A stretch of DNA of 64,000 nucleotides from Panopea generosa (Eukaryota; Mollusca; Bivalvia; Adapedonta; Hiatellidae): positions 25,149,339 to 25,213,338 of the forward strand of contig CM055898.1 in NCBI GenBank assembly GCA_029582155.1. Direction: 5' to 3'. Shown one piece after another: positions 1 to 11,245 of the stretch. The notes below the pieces were generated by a model. The model saw only the letters and a list, made by a program, of their open reading frames with translations. It was not told where the DNA came from and searched no databases. The position numbers and the translations under genes were made by a program. The first letter of the stretch is position 1. Each line of letters starts with the position of its first letter.

Positions 1-34
1 TGGCATAGGAGGGCATGCGAACAAACAAAAATAA
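1..34 (+). pseudogene. Possible C-terminal tail of a second FTP-lectin copy
   Basis: The first bases read GIGGHANKQK followed by TAA at 32-34 in one frame. They align with the end of the FTP C-terminal exon near 33,510, where the same GGGCATGCGAACAAACAAAAAT string occurs in similar context. If that match is meaningful, the window opens inside the last codons of a paralogous FTP lectin gene that lies mostly to the left. Only about 10 codons are visible, so this rests on the duplication and not on protein similarity. Confidence 0.25.
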
Positions 35-540
35 AACATATTCAAATGTATATCTTTAAAAGTTCGTGTTATTCTATATGGATCCCCCGATCTATTAATT
101 TGGCAGACAGTTCACTTTCTTTTTAATTAAAATGCGTTTACTAATATATGGTTTATAAAGAAAAAAAAATACATTACTTTTGTAAACTATTTCATCGTGT
201 GGATCAAGATTGTCTCCCATTATTTAACTTCAGTTGTACAAGTTATAACAACTTGTGGAAAATCACGCTCGAAGTTTTTTTCTGAGTAGAACCAGTACTT
301 AGCATACGCAGAAAAGGTGTCTCACTCAAGGACAGCACACATAGCCGGAGGATCGAACCCACAATGTTTTACGACTAATGCAATAATGAATTTACAAATG
401 TATCTGAATTGTGTCTCGTGACAGTTTTGATTTAGGACAAAACATGAATGTAGATTGTGTTGAGTCTTTATTCCTTAAAATATAGATCTATAGAGTTTAT
501 GAATGCAAATTATTTATTTGTGTGTTTTGTTTTGTTGTTT
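10..540 (+). repeat. Segmental duplicate, copy 1 (partner 33,508-34,430)
   Basis: This stretch aligns along its length with 33,508-34,430 in the same orientation. Shared landmarks are the GGGCATGCGAACAAACAAAA start, a run containing AAAATGCGTTTA, the phrase GTCTCCCATT, a minus-strand SINE, and a GACAGTTTTGATTTAG segment. The other copy has an extra insertion of about 260 bases that includes a poly-C run. Similarity fades past about 480-540. With the duplicated ApeC-gene exons at 3.4-5.6 kb, it suggests that a larger locus was copied. Confidence 0.75.
232..350 (-). mobile_element. tRNA-derived SINE (family B), truncated
   Basis: On the minus strand this starts at a B-box-like GGGTTCGATCC, continues with CTCCGGCTATGTGTG, and ends in the GTACTGGTTCTACTC body. 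The same body occurs at 33,992-34,192, 5,508-5,615 and 63,151-63,350. The tRNA-like 5' part with the A box is missing here. Confidence 0.7.
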
Positions 541-1117
541 TTTTAGTTCAGTTCGGGAGGAAACATTAACGCTTACACATCAATCGCAGATGACGTCCTT
601 TGTTGCGCCATTATCGAAATAAAAATGCATGTATTATATCGTCTTGTTCTGATTATATATGACTTTTAATATACATCTGTTTTGCTTATCAATATTCAAC
701 AATTTGCAGAGTACATTTTTAATATCTATATTCGAGAGTAACTCCTTTATTGAACCTGTATAGAATAGTATCATGTCTTCCACTGAACGCTTGCCCGTGA
801 ACGGTGATGATAACTTCGGACAACGTTTCCTAATAACTATTAGTTGCGTAGTCTGAAATAACATAAATATACACGATATCAACTCGAAAAGAAAACTGGT
901 TCCCGATTCAATCTAACGAATAGACTCAGGTGAACAAAATAGGCATTACCTTTGCTGATACCTCAGTGAATCGAGTTACATTTTCGGATACAAAATTGAT
1001 TTTGTGCTCAATAAATAGGACATGTTGCTAAAGACAATATGCAATGATAGCATCAATATAACGACTATACTTCGTTTGTTTAACAGCCATGAGAAGATAA
1101 TGTTACATTCCACGAGT
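351..1117. other. No gene recognised
   Basis: AT-rich sequence past the segmental duplicate. The open frames here are short, lack splice context and resemble nothing I know. Confidence 0.5.
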
Positions 1118-1325
1118 TTAACATTTTTTAATGGAGTTAAACGCCATTTTCAGGCATATCCAGTTTTATTGCTGGAGGAACAACTCAGAATGAATCTGAG
1201 TAGAACAATCGTTCATCCGCAAGTAACAAGCAAATGGTTTTGGAACAACACGCACATAATACCTAAGTGGCGAGTGGTAAGTGATCTTGAGACGGCACCA
1301 GAGACCACTCAGTCACATGATTAAC
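1118..1325 (-). mobile_element. tRNA-derived SINE (family A)
   Basis: Read on the minus strand it begins with a serine/leucine-type tRNA-like head (GACTGAGTGGTCTCTGGTGC, GTCTCAAG), then a body with TCTACTCAGATTCATTCTGA, and ends with CAATAAAACTGGATATGCC and GGCGTTTAACTCC. A better-preserved copy is at 48,621-48,850 and a partial one at 45,145-45,235. The 100-codon open frame across this stretch is a by-product. Confidence 0.75.
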
Positions 1326-2199
1326 GTATTTTGAACGTGATACACGAACATTGTAAGTCTTTATCCCATGAATGTTCATTAGAAAGCCATTCTTAAATAT
1401 TTTGATAGAAACTGATACAAACCTAGCCCAGCAATAGAGAGTATAACGAACAAATTTCAGTTGTCGCAAGAATAATGTAAACCACGTAAACTCCCTCTGT
1501 AATATTATTAGTAAATACTTTCTATGTTCATGCCAGTTTGTAATATAAACAAACTGCTCCTGTTGCCCTTGTCGTGTTGTTTTTAATTGACCATTCGATG
1601 CGCCTGTTGCTCCGTTCCAACCAACATTTAATTGTGAGAGTTAGATAGTCATTAGTGAAGATTATTACATGTGCGACTGCGGTCTTTATATTGATCAGTC
1701 TAGCTTACAAAAAAAACACAAAAGCAGGTTTGCTTTGCTTGGTGTAGATAGATCAACGCAATGGCATTGTTTGAAAAGTAAGCTCGTGCCGTTTGGGAAT
1801 TGCTCTCGGGTTCCTTTTCTTGGTAGAAACAAAACATAGTGTTGTTAGCCGGGCTTTCTACCAAAAGCATAGCCCTGCTTATGTCGTCGTCATCAAGCTT
1901 TGTCTTGATAACTACAAAAAAGTTGCATGAAAAAAAAAGCAAACTCTACAATAATATCATTCAATTTAGGAAAGCTTACGAATATTAATTGACACCCCAG
2001 CAGCTATCGGTATTTCGAAGTACTTTGATGTTTTTACATAAAAGAAGGTCATCAATGGAACACACAGAGACAAGAACCATAACTCTGGATTGCATTTTGA
2101 CACAGTTATGGCCCGTTTTGGACTTAGACACCCTGAGGCAAGCTTTGTTGCCTTCTGACAACTCTTGTGTTTAATTTCTTGCAAATCATATATTGTTAT
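1326..2199. other. No gene recognised
   Basis: AT-rich sequence with short open frames on both strands at 1,700-2,205. None has recognisable motifs or convincing splice sites. Confidence 0.4.
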
Positions 2200-3345
2200 A
2201 TACAATTAACTCGGTCAAACATAGTACATTACAAAAATTTCAAACATATACCATTACAAGATCGCAAAAAAATGTATGGTAGATCGTCATTTTCAATAAT
2301 ATCATAAAATGAGCATTTTCATCGTCATTTTCAATAATATCATAAAATGAGCATATTTATCGTCATTTTAAGATATAACATGTTGCAATGAGTAAACCTG
2401 GCATCAAAATATAAAAAGAACAGTAAAAAATAAAGCACATTTACTTTTTTAATACATAAGACTTATAACGCAAAAATACCAAAATATCAAACCTTTACCG
2501 TCTAAAATTCGAAAAAAAGAATATACTAACCCTACCCTCTTTTTTACGTTTTTTAGAATTTTGCCGATTTCTGAAAATTAAGATGTTGCAATATGTTTTC
2601 AGGCATCAAATATTGAAGATTTCATAGAAAAAGTGCTTTAAATTACTCAGTTCATCAACAAACAATACAGAACTTCTAACTCATCAAACTCTCACTTTTT
2701 AAATTTTGAAAAAAAAAACGGATATAGTACTCCTACCCCTTTTCATCTTTTTGTCAATATTGACAAATTTCGAATGGCAACATGTATCAGTAAGCTTTTT
2801 TTTACATCAAATAATAAAATATACAGTTAGCAGTATTTCTCTTTCCAACTATATCAGTGGACGATGCAAAAGAACTAATATATTAATATTTTACCATCTA
2901 AAATGTGAAACAATTAAACAGTAGTATCCCTACCCAATTTCGGATTTTTGTCAACTTTAACAGCTACCAAATGGTACTTTGTTAAAATAGGTTTTCCTTT
3001 CATCAGGTAATAAAATTTACAGTAGATAAATCACATCAGATTTTTAATAAATCAACTAATAACTTAAAGGTTGAAACAGAAAAGCATTAATATTTTTACC
3101 TTATAAAATTAAAAAAAAAAAGAGCACAATAGCCCACTTCCTTTTCGATTTTTGCCAATTTTGCAATTTTTTAAAATTATTTATCACTTCAAGTTGTTCT
3201 GCCATCACATTATAAAAGGTACTGAAGGAACTGTATATCAACTTTCTTAGTATATCAGCTGACAATACACAAATACTAGTACATCAAATTTTCACGTTCT
3301 AAATTTGGGGAAATTTTTTTTTTTTTACTACATCAATCCAAACTT
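2200..3345. repeat. Diverged tandem satellite, about 200-bp period
   Basis: A recurring block of 'accNtctaaaatt-gaaaaaaa' followed by 'ctaccc-ctttt' and a 'tttttgNcaattt' stretch appears near 2,495, 2,690, 2,890, 3,100 and 3,290. Spacing is about 190-210 bases, giving five or six eroded units. It ends just where similarity to 60.7-62.9 kb begins. Confidence 0.65.
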
Positions 3346-4000
3346 GTAATTAAAACGTATTAAACAGAATACAACGGACTACTGGTTTGAGTTTTCAAAA
3401 TGCACAGAACGCCCGCATTTTATTGATACTTTAACTATTTAAATATAAGGTCCTTTTTCTATCGGGCCGAGCGAACAGTTTAGCAGAACAGTCCTTTGTG
3501 AGCTCTTGTTTGTTATGTGGTTATAGACACATGATATATAACTCAATACAAATAATACAAAAAATAGATTGACTAGCAGTACTTAGACCATTAAACGTTT
3601 TTACTAAGTAGCGTAGCTAAATTGTCAACCTTTGTTCTAAACTTGTCATTTTAGAAATGTTCATAGATTAATCGCCATTGACCAATTTAACTATAACTCT
3701 AACTTTTTTGAGGATATGCCGAAAATTAACAAACAAGTCAGAATTGCAAACAGACGATTTACACAATTAAAGAAACAGTTCAAAGAGCAATTCTCGTCGT
3801 TGTTTATTCTATACATCTAGTGTGATTTAAACATTTGATAAAACAGATAAACATATACAAATAAGGGGAAAATGTTTCAGTTATAGTTCCCAGCAATTGG
3901 AACATCGCTTGTTACGATAATGTTTCGATAAATAATTTTCCAGTAGTAGGGAATACAAATGATCTTTTCTTTCTTTGCTTCAGCAATCCATTCTATTTAC

Positions 4001-4142
4001 CCTGGGGAGTTCTAGTATCCGCCCTTCTTCACATACGACGACGCCCATTGCAACATATATCCCTCGTTATAACCGGCTGAGCAACTTTTATTTTTCATTT
4101 TAAGCGCAGAATGTTTACCATTGGGCGTCATGGTTGGGTAAC
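4001..4142 (-). pseudogene. Pseudo-exon: first ApeC exon, duplicate copy
   Basis: It is exactly 142 bases long, like its partner at 61,382-61,523, and keeps both splice borders (AAG before GTTACCC, and CCAGG before gtaaat). The frame reads YPTMTPNGKHSALKM, then the NKSCSAGYNEG segment, and then hits TAG (complement of 4,012-4,014) four codons before the donor. Many amino-acid differences from the partner fit relaxed constraint. Confidence 0.85.
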
Positions 4143-4924
4143 CTTATATGAAACGATGTTTCATCTGCTTAACCTCAGCTTTTGCTGTGATCAGCATAAT
4201 AGTATATGGGTATACATGTACTAGATAAACTGCGTGTAGTAAGGAATTTAATATTAATTTTGCTACAATGTAAATACATTACAAAATTAATATCATGCAT
4301 TATGATAATCACCAATACATTTCAGTATTTTTTGTTTCACTTTTTTAAGCATTCTCAACCAGCAATTGTCCCTTTGTGTAAACAACTGTTTTGTGAGATG
4401 AAACTGTTTGCTGTTAAATGCTCTTTTGTTTGCCTTACTTTTACAAGGAAATCAAAGGCGACTAAAAGTCTAAAGAAATACAACACAGTTCATGGATTAG
4501 TCATTAAGCTCGAATGTTAATAAATTACCTACCTACAATAGTATTAAAACATGATTTAAGTCGAATAAAAATCAGAATACAGCTCATTTTTTTGTTATTT
4601 TAATATATTCTGTTTATTGCTTACTCAAATTCAGTTTTAATTAATGCCTTTAACAATGTACATGACTAGCTAGAAACCCACTGGGGTTTGAATATCCAGT
4701 ATGTAGTTTTTTAAAGTATATAAATAAGAATAAGAAGCGTTAAATACGTATATATAACATTTTAAATTTAGCCAATTACAGAAATACACACATCTTGATG
4801 TACAATATAGGACAAGTATCCATGGAATAATGTATGAGTATAATAATGTTTTGTTCGTAATAATTGCTTTGTAGCTTTGTACTTAATTGCAAAATATCTA
4901 TAAATGAAATATTTATAAGAATTT

Positions 4925-5245
4925 TAGAGTCCGAACGGTGACGTTCAGTGGTAGATATTTAAACAACAGTATTTCAGTGTCCGAGAAAAAAACATTCAGG
5001 CTGAGCGGTAGATATTTGAACAACAGTATTTCAGTGCCCGTACAGTGAAATTCAGCGGCAAGTATCGAAACAACAGTATTTTAGTGCCCATGCAGTGACA
5101 TTTATCGGTTGCTATTAAAACAAAAGTATTTCAGTGTCCGAGTAGTAAAATTAAGCGGTAGATATTCAAACAACAGTATTTCAGTGCTCGTGCAGTGACA
5201 TTCAGCTGTAAATATTTGAACAAATGTATTTCATAAACAACAGTA
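4925..5245. repeat. Short tandem repeat, about 50-58 bp, six units
   Basis: Units end in AACAACAGTATTTCAGTG followed by a CCGTGCAGTGACATTCAGCG-like segment and GGTAGATATTTGAA. Six imperfect copies lie in the intron-equivalent between the two pseudo-exons. The intact locus has no matching array. Confidence 0.75.
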
Positions 5246-5387
5246 CTTCAGAATTTTACTTGATTAGATTTATCAATTTAAGATTTCACCATGTTCATTC
5301 AACATCAAATGTAATTGTTAAAATCTGTAATTGAACTGGACCATTCAAAGATGGTATTTCACCTACAACATACCCGGTGATACATAC

Positions 5388-5507
5388 TTAGGGCGTATCT
5401 GGACATACAGTTATTTGAAGAATCCAAACTATTTGGGCATCTGCTGGAACATTTCCGATCAATAAAACTAACATATTCGCACATTTTACACACAGGCTTC
5501 GTGTCAC
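5388..5507 (-). pseudogene. Pseudo-exon: EGF-like exon, duplicate copy
   Basis: The minus strand reads DTKPVCKMCEYVSFIDRK then CSSRCPNSLDSSNNC, clearly related to the intact exon at 62,745-62,879. The first cysteine is lost because the exon start runs straight into a SINE, and the middle cysteine of the CSC-RC cluster is serine. The donor is AAgtatgt. Only one copy of the splice-site motif is present, whereas the partner has a tandem array. Confidence 0.8.
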
Positions 5508-5615
5508 CGTTATGCTTTTGAGCAAGACACTTTTTTTCGCGTATACTTAGCACTGGTTCTACCCCAGAACGACATTGAGCGTGATTTGACCAAGTCGAAG
5601 TAAAATAAATAAGTT
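5508..5615 (+). mobile_element. SINE (family B), 3' part
   Basis: GAGCAAGACAC, CGCGTATACTTAGCACTGG and TTCTACCCCAGAAC are followed by GAGCGTGATTTG and a GTAAAATAAATA tail. This matches 63,240-63,350. The orientation relative to the EGF exon is the same in both loci, so the insertion may predate the duplication, with a later deletion fusing it to the exon here. Confidence 0.7.
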
Positions 5616-5844
5616 TAAACTAACATTATTGAACAAATGTAAGAACTTGCATCGTGTCCATATTTGGCAGATTATATAATAACACGCGTATATTGGTTGT
5701 GTAGCAAATGCCCTATTACGATACTGCGTTGTAGATTTGATCAACCTAGTAGTCTCTAAACACAAATAATGTAATTTTCTGTATACACAACAGCTTTTCA
5801 AATAAATACCTTCATTTAACTAGCATTTGCTTATATTTTAGTTG

Positions 5845-5920
5845 ATGCAAAACTGATGGGGATCGAACACCAAACCTTTGGCATGAGCGGCAAACATCCC
5901 CCACTATACCGCTGCCCCAA
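5845..5920 (-). mobile_element. tRNA-like SINE head
   Basis: On the minus strand GGGGCAGCGGTATAGTGG resembles an A box and GGTGTTCGATCCC a B box, about 35 bases apart. The acceptor stem does not pair well, so I read it as a tRNA-derived SINE fragment and not a working tRNA gene. Confidence 0.5.
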
Positions 5921-6764
5921 GTATATTTTACTACTCTTTATATTTTAAGGAGACATTACTGAATTTCATGCATGCATATATTATAAATAAAGATATTAAG
6001 TAATAATACGTACGTCCTTTTTCATTTTATTTTATTTTATAAGCAAGTACTCGAAACCGCAATCTTGTTTTCCGTGTGTGCCGTCATGCTGTCTTGAATT
6101 TTCACGTTTCAAATTAACATAAAATTGCATGCGTTTATTAATGACATAAAATTGTGAGTTAGATTTGCATATTTTGATTTAATATCCAAATGATAAAATA
6201 CCATTATAACTTTATCTTAAATTGTTTTCTTAAAGTTAATTCAAGTCAGCACAGTTCTGATCCGAAATGGCTTCTTGGTAGCATTAAACTTAACTAAAAT
6301 ACGTTTTAATGAACCGATGAAATCCCAAAAATTTGATTTTAACGTTTTTCAGTGAATTAAAATACTGTATAAATATGTTGCTACAGTCAATCATGTATAA
6401 GGTAACATGAACATATCCATGATATGGCTGCTTAAACAAGGTTTAACTGTATTTAATTTATAGTTACCATAGCAATTGTGATATTCCTGCAGTGTCCTGA
6501 ACAAATGATACGTATTACAGCTCCCTATAAGGTAAGTGAGGTCAGGGTCATTGGGCACATGTGTCGCAAAGTTTTTATGAAAAATCCATTGACCTCTTTT
6601 TTCGTTTTTAAATGATAGCGCCACTTGTTTCGTTTAACAGGACAACGTGCCCTTAATATTCTGGATTTTAGCTACATATGTGTCACTCTGTCTAACACAA
6701 GGGGGTGCACAATTGTGATATAATGTTTAAATGGAAATATATCAAATGTCTTCATTATCATATT
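5921..6764. other. No gene recognised
   Basis: AT-rich, with one minus-strand open frame of 77 codons at 6,391-6,624 that has no recognisable motif or clear splice sites. Confidence 0.4.
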
Positions 6765-6945
6765 CCAATACCAAAATCATTCCCAAAACCATCGTCAGTG
6801 ACATTCCCAAAACCATTGTCAGTAACATTTCTATATCCATCGTCAGTAACATTACAAATCGTCAGTAACATTCCAATAACCATCGTCAGTGACATTTCAA
6901 AACCATCGTCAGTGACATTCTCAAAACCATCGTTAGTGAAATTCC
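6765..6945. repeat. Tandem repeat, about 24 bp, eight units
   Basis: The unit is close to CCAAAACCATCGTCAGTGAC plus ATTC, repeated about eight times with small changes and one shortened unit. A plus-strand frame through it gives a K-PSSVTF repeat, explained by the 24-base (divisible by three) period. Confidence 0.8.
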
Positions 6946-7654
6946 CGAAAATTCTGGTTTTAAGTCTTCGTGCGAGCCATCAAGTTCCTATCTCAACAAC
7001 CATTCAATGTACATGTATATGTTTGAAACTTCACAAAGACTTTTCCATTATCTCACCAACTCTTGATAAAAGGTCCTGGACCTGCTACTAAAATCCACCG
7101 GAAGCTATAGACCAGCAAAATAAAAGACGAAAATCTAAAGTGAGCCTAAATAGCTTAAAACATATCAACCGATTATACAATCATAGAGACTCTTGTTGCT
7201 TTTAAAAAATATTTGATTATTTTCAAATTGTGAAATGATTCTAATTTTCCTCCGATTCCTAAACACTATGTGCTGGTTATGTTTGAATAACATCACTGCG
7301 TCAAGAAAGGAAACTGATCACAAATATTACCTTGTGGATTCGTGTTGCCTGTGACTGAAGACGCTTACAGTAGACTGACTAGAAGTTTCTTCCCCCGACA
7401 GAGCTTCAAGGTATATAATTGTTAGGTGTAAGCTTTAAGACATTTTATTTTCAACATTTAGAACCATTTTACATTAACCAAGTCTATGTTGTTTTCTTAT
7501 AAAAATAATGTTTGTTTTGCTATTCAAAACATTTTGGTTTCAGCTTCGTTCTAATTAAATACAGAATTAGAACCATGATTCTATGTAACACATAAATATT
7601 GTATTTATGTTCACAATTAATTCATTTTCTGAAAGCTTCATCTGCATATACATA

Positions 7655-8155
7655 ACAAGAGGCTCACCTGTTGATTTTTTTAATTTCATTTGAAATCTCG
7701 CATCATAAGCTACCTACATAACCAGTTTCATTCTGATGACAGCAACCTTGACCTAACTCCCACCAGACCCAAATACAATACCAAGCTAGGTCTCCTTACA
7801 AGTTTGCTGTACACCAAGTTTCGTCAAAATATGTTATTCTAAACAGAAGTTATTGTCCAGAAACAATGTTTACTGCTTGTGCTATAAATGACCATTAGCA
7901 ATAAAGAAGTATCACCAAATTTACTTCCCTTGAACAAAAATGTGTTATTGTTAAAGAAAAAACGTCGTTTGAAGAAAACAACTACTTACACCTAAGCCCA
8001 ACACCTGGCCTCAAACTGTCGGGCCAATTATTTGTAGCATTTTGGAAACTTCCAGCAATATTTCATTCAGTAGTTCTGGAGAATAAATCGTGACAAACAG
8101 ACGTACGCCACAATCCCAATTGCTCACTCAAATCTTTGGACCCAGGTGAGCGAAA
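7655..8155. mobile_element. Non-autonomous element with inverted ends
   Basis: The ends are ACAAGAGGCTCACCTG and CCCAGGTGAGCG, inverted over about 10 bases, bounding roughly 500 bp without an open frame. Internal phrases such as CACCAAGTTTCGTCAAAAT are typical of short dispersed elements common in bivalve genomes. Confidence 0.6.
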
Positions 8156-8260
8156 ACTTGCGAGGTTATATGGACTTAAAAAAAACACCATTAATGTCAA
8201 ACATCACATTATGCAATATATCTCACATTTCAAACACTTGAAATTGTTGTTGTTGTTGTT

Positions 8261-8547
8261 GTATGGTGTTAAGCGTCGCTTTCAACATTTTTTCAGTCGT
8301 ATCGAGACGGTGTCTACTTGAAACAGTATTCTGAGCGCTGTCACACTGGAATATCATGCCGCAGACACATGGTATGATACCCCACCCAGTCACATTATAC
8401 TGACACTTGGCCGACCAGACCTAGAACTCCCATCTAAATGCTGAGCGTCTAGCGAGTAAACTTCTAGTACCATTTTAAAGTCTTTGGTATGACCCGACCG
8501 GGGATTGAACCTACGACCTTCCACATGCGAGGCGGACAATCTATCGA
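8261..8547 (-). mobile_element. tRNA-derived SINE (family C)
   Basis: On the minus strand the tRNA-like head includes GGTCGTAGGTTCAATCCCC (B box). The body carries the complement of ATGATACCCCACCCAGTCAC and ends at GTATGGTGTTAAGCGTCGC. An eroded second copy is at 53,045-53,235. The poly-GTT stretch at 8,244-8,260 adjoins its 3' end. Confidence 0.75.
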
Positions 8548-8929
8548 ATATATTTATTACAGAGCGACATGATGTTTACAAAATAATAGTTGTATAAAAG
8601 TCCCAACTGTCTAAAAGTCCTGTTCCAATTGGACTTTCTTAATTCCTGTTGAGGAGCAGGACTTCTATGATGTAGTCAAAACAATCAGACTAAGAAAGTC
8701 TAATTATATGTGGCAGGTGATTTACTGAAAGTATTACTTGAAACAGCGATATGAACACTATCAAACTGAAAAAGGTTGAACTAAATAAGATTCGTTTAAA
8801 GTAATGCATGAATACAGTGCACCATCACCTTGGTACTTAGACAATTGTTACTGCATGGAAGTAACAGTAACCACAGTTTTGCACCAAATTGACAGAACTC
8901 CTCTGTTACGAGTGTCAACTGCTTATTAC

Positions 8930-9084
8930 CTGTATCATCTACATGTACTTCTTGCTTTTTGCAATTTTCTGTTTCTTTGTCCAACCGTACTGTACCATCC
9001 TGACTTCCTTGCTGCTGTGGTGTCTCCATAGCAGGTGTGCTGTGTGCAGCATGTGCTGACCTTTCTGTGCTTAATTTATGTTGT
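8930..9084 (-). CDS. Orphan internal exon, unknown protein
   Basis: On the minus strand a pyrimidine-rich acceptor (TTTTATTTACAG) opens a 155-base exon that stays open and ends at ACAG followed by gtaata. It enters with one base and leaves with one base of a split codon. The peptide starts QHKLSTERSAHAAHSTP and continues METPQQQGSQDG, then a lysine/glutamate-rich stretch with one cysteine. It is hydrophilic and low in complexity, and I do not recognise it. No partner exon is evident nearby, so it may be part of a long-intron gene, a captured exon in a mobile element, or chance. Confidence 0.35.
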
Positions 9085-9356
9085 CTGTAAATAAAAATAA
9101 TTCAAATCCAGCTGAGAATGATTAGCTAAAACAAGATGGCCATGTTGACTCTTGGTAAAAGAACAATTTCTGTGAAATTATTTCAAAATCTGTCGACAAG
9201 TTTATAAGGAGACATTTAGAGGCCCCTATTGCAACCAAACTGAACTGTTGGAACAACTTTGAAAGTTTATGATGACCATCCAAGGAACATTCCTGTGAAT
9301 TTTGATGAAAATTTGCCAAGCAGTTTAGGAAACTCTGATGTCATTTTAAGTAATTT

Positions 9357-9460
9357 TTGACAGACAGAATGCTTGGATCGCAATACCTATGGCTACCATA
9401 ACTTAACTGATGCTATTTTTATTTTTCTGATGGTCGCGTCCATTAGGTTATGGCAAAACC
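9357..9460 (+). repeat. Direct repeat, copy 1
   Basis: It starts TTGACAGACAGAATG and ends TTAGGTTATGGCAAAACC. About 104 bases recur at 10,989-11,093 in the same orientation with a handful of differences. The two copies bracket about 1.5 kb and may be flanks or parts of one dispersed element. Confidence 0.8.
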
Positions 9461-10988
9461 TCGATGTTTACCTAACCAGCAATGATTCTCAGTTAACCGC
9501 AATAGTCGCTCCGACTATCATGAGAAAACGCGATGCTTGAGTATGTAAACAATCATGGAAGTATTGTAACATTTTTAGCAGAGATCGATAATTGAACTAT
9601 TTATGAAAAAAACAAGGTTTTTCAACACATTTGACAGGATTAAACAAAGCCATCAGTGGTTGTGACCAATGGCTGCTCCCCGACAGGGCTTTGTCAAGTG
9701 ATCATATCATATGATTTGTGTGATATAACTAGAAATGTACCGAATAGGAATTGATTCTGCAGTAAATAGAACAAACACATTTGTTTATAGAATATCAGGA
9801 TTTTTTTAAAATGAAATGGAATATATCAACATACAAACAAAAATTATCATGTAAAAAATAAGTGTAGGTAAGCACATCAATGTAAAGTTTATATCCTTGC
9901 ACTAAATTTCTTTACCTACGACAACAGCTCACCATAAGCACAATGTGTTTATTGAGCTAAAAAATGCTTTCTTTTTATGTATTCAAGGATGTGTGTATCA
10001 ATATCTTTTTTGGCCTCTTCACTCGATGTCTTTTGAAAAAAGTATTTAAACTGTTTTTTCACTTTTGGGCCTTCCTCGTAAAATTAAAAAAATAATACAT
10101 GAAGCACAAAGATTCCAGATACCTCTTACCACCAGTGCTGATCTCATTCACCAAAGCAAAACCAAAGCAATGTTAAATTTATTTCATGTATGAATCCTGA
10201 ATTTTTGTCACAATGTTTAACAGTTTCAGTGTGATTCATCTGGATTCAATTTACTGTCCAAGATCGATTTTAGCTCTCTTGTTCAGGTCGGAGACGTTTG
10301 GATTGAGAGATATTCTTTCGATCTAAACATTATCATTTGTTTGAAGATAAAACATCTTTTCGTCGACAGATTCTAATTTGATTAAATTTTGAAAAAAAAA
10401 CATGATTTGTTTTTTAACAATGTTTTCATTATGCCAATATTATTTTTTATTTAAACAGCTTGTTATTTCAAATAAACTTTACATGATTTGAAAAAGGTAA
10501 GTCAGGTTTGCGTAACATTGAATGTCAAGACCCCTCCCTATGTCCACTTGAAATAACAATATCACCAAATATCACAATAAAATCATTACTCGAAACTTTC
10601 CATATGCGTTGTCTACATAATATAACGTACGTGTTGTCTACATAATATAATGCCTATTTACCAATAAAATACTTAAATCTATCGCTGCATCTTCTAAAAA
10701 AATAATCGAAAATCATCTTTGACTGGAAACGTCGGAAATGTTGGTGTTGTTAGTTAATTTCGGGTAGTTAATTAAAAGTACTGCTTTATTTATAATTGTG
10801 TAAATATTGTTGCTTTTTCAAAAAATAGAGATATTTAGAATGCCGATTAAAAGCAAATAAAAAAAGTAAGAGCCAATTTGGCTCTAATGCTCTCGAGCCA
10901 TTTTTTGGCAAAATGTTGTCATCTACATTGTAAAAATAATTAATATGTAATTGCATATGTAAGTAATATGATGTCATTTAAAGCAATT

Positions 10989-11093
10989 GTTGACAGACAG
11001 AATGTTTGGATCACAATACCTATGGCTACTATAACTTAACTGATGCTATTTTTCTTTTTTTGATGGTCTCGTCCATTAGGTTATGGCAAAACC
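10989..11093 (+). repeat. Direct repeat, copy 2
   Basis: Partner of 9,357-9,460. It shares TTGACAGACAGAATG, CAATACCTATGGCTAC and CATTAGGTTATGGCAAAACC. Confidence 0.8.
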
Positions 11094-11245
11094 ATAACCA
11101 AAACCAAAAACCATTTGTCAAAAACGATATGATACAGTTTCAAACTTTTATATATGTATCCTATGTGTGCATGGAATATATATTTGTGGCATCAAACATC
11201 TGCTTTATGATGTTGTACAAAGTTCAATGCAGATTCCTTAATTAA

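Larger units (their letters stand above)
3350..5507 (-). pseudogene. Eroded duplicate of the 5' part of the ApeC mosaic gene
   Basis: This block aligns with about 60,690-62,879 in the same orientation, through intron as well as exon sequence. Shared landmarks include GTTTTCAAAATGCACAGA, CATATACAAATAAGGG, GGAACATCGCT, and CATGACTAGCTAG. It carries relics of two exons, the first ApeC exon (4,001-4,142) and the EGF exon (5,388-5,507). Similarity stops about 60 bases before the second ApeC exon would begin, so the rest of the gene is absent. The ApeC exon has an in-frame stop, and the EGF exon has lost its first cysteine to a SINE junction, so this is a dead fragment. Confidence 0.85.
9085..11245. 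other. Dispersed-repeat remnants, no gene recognised
   Basis: The stretch 9,120-9,350 resembles the tail of a common bivalve dispersed element (ATTCCTGTGAATTTTGATGA, then AGCAGTTTAGGA). The rest is AT-rich. Two direct repeats, annotated separately, lie at 9,357-9,460 and 10,989-11,093. Confidence 0.4.
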
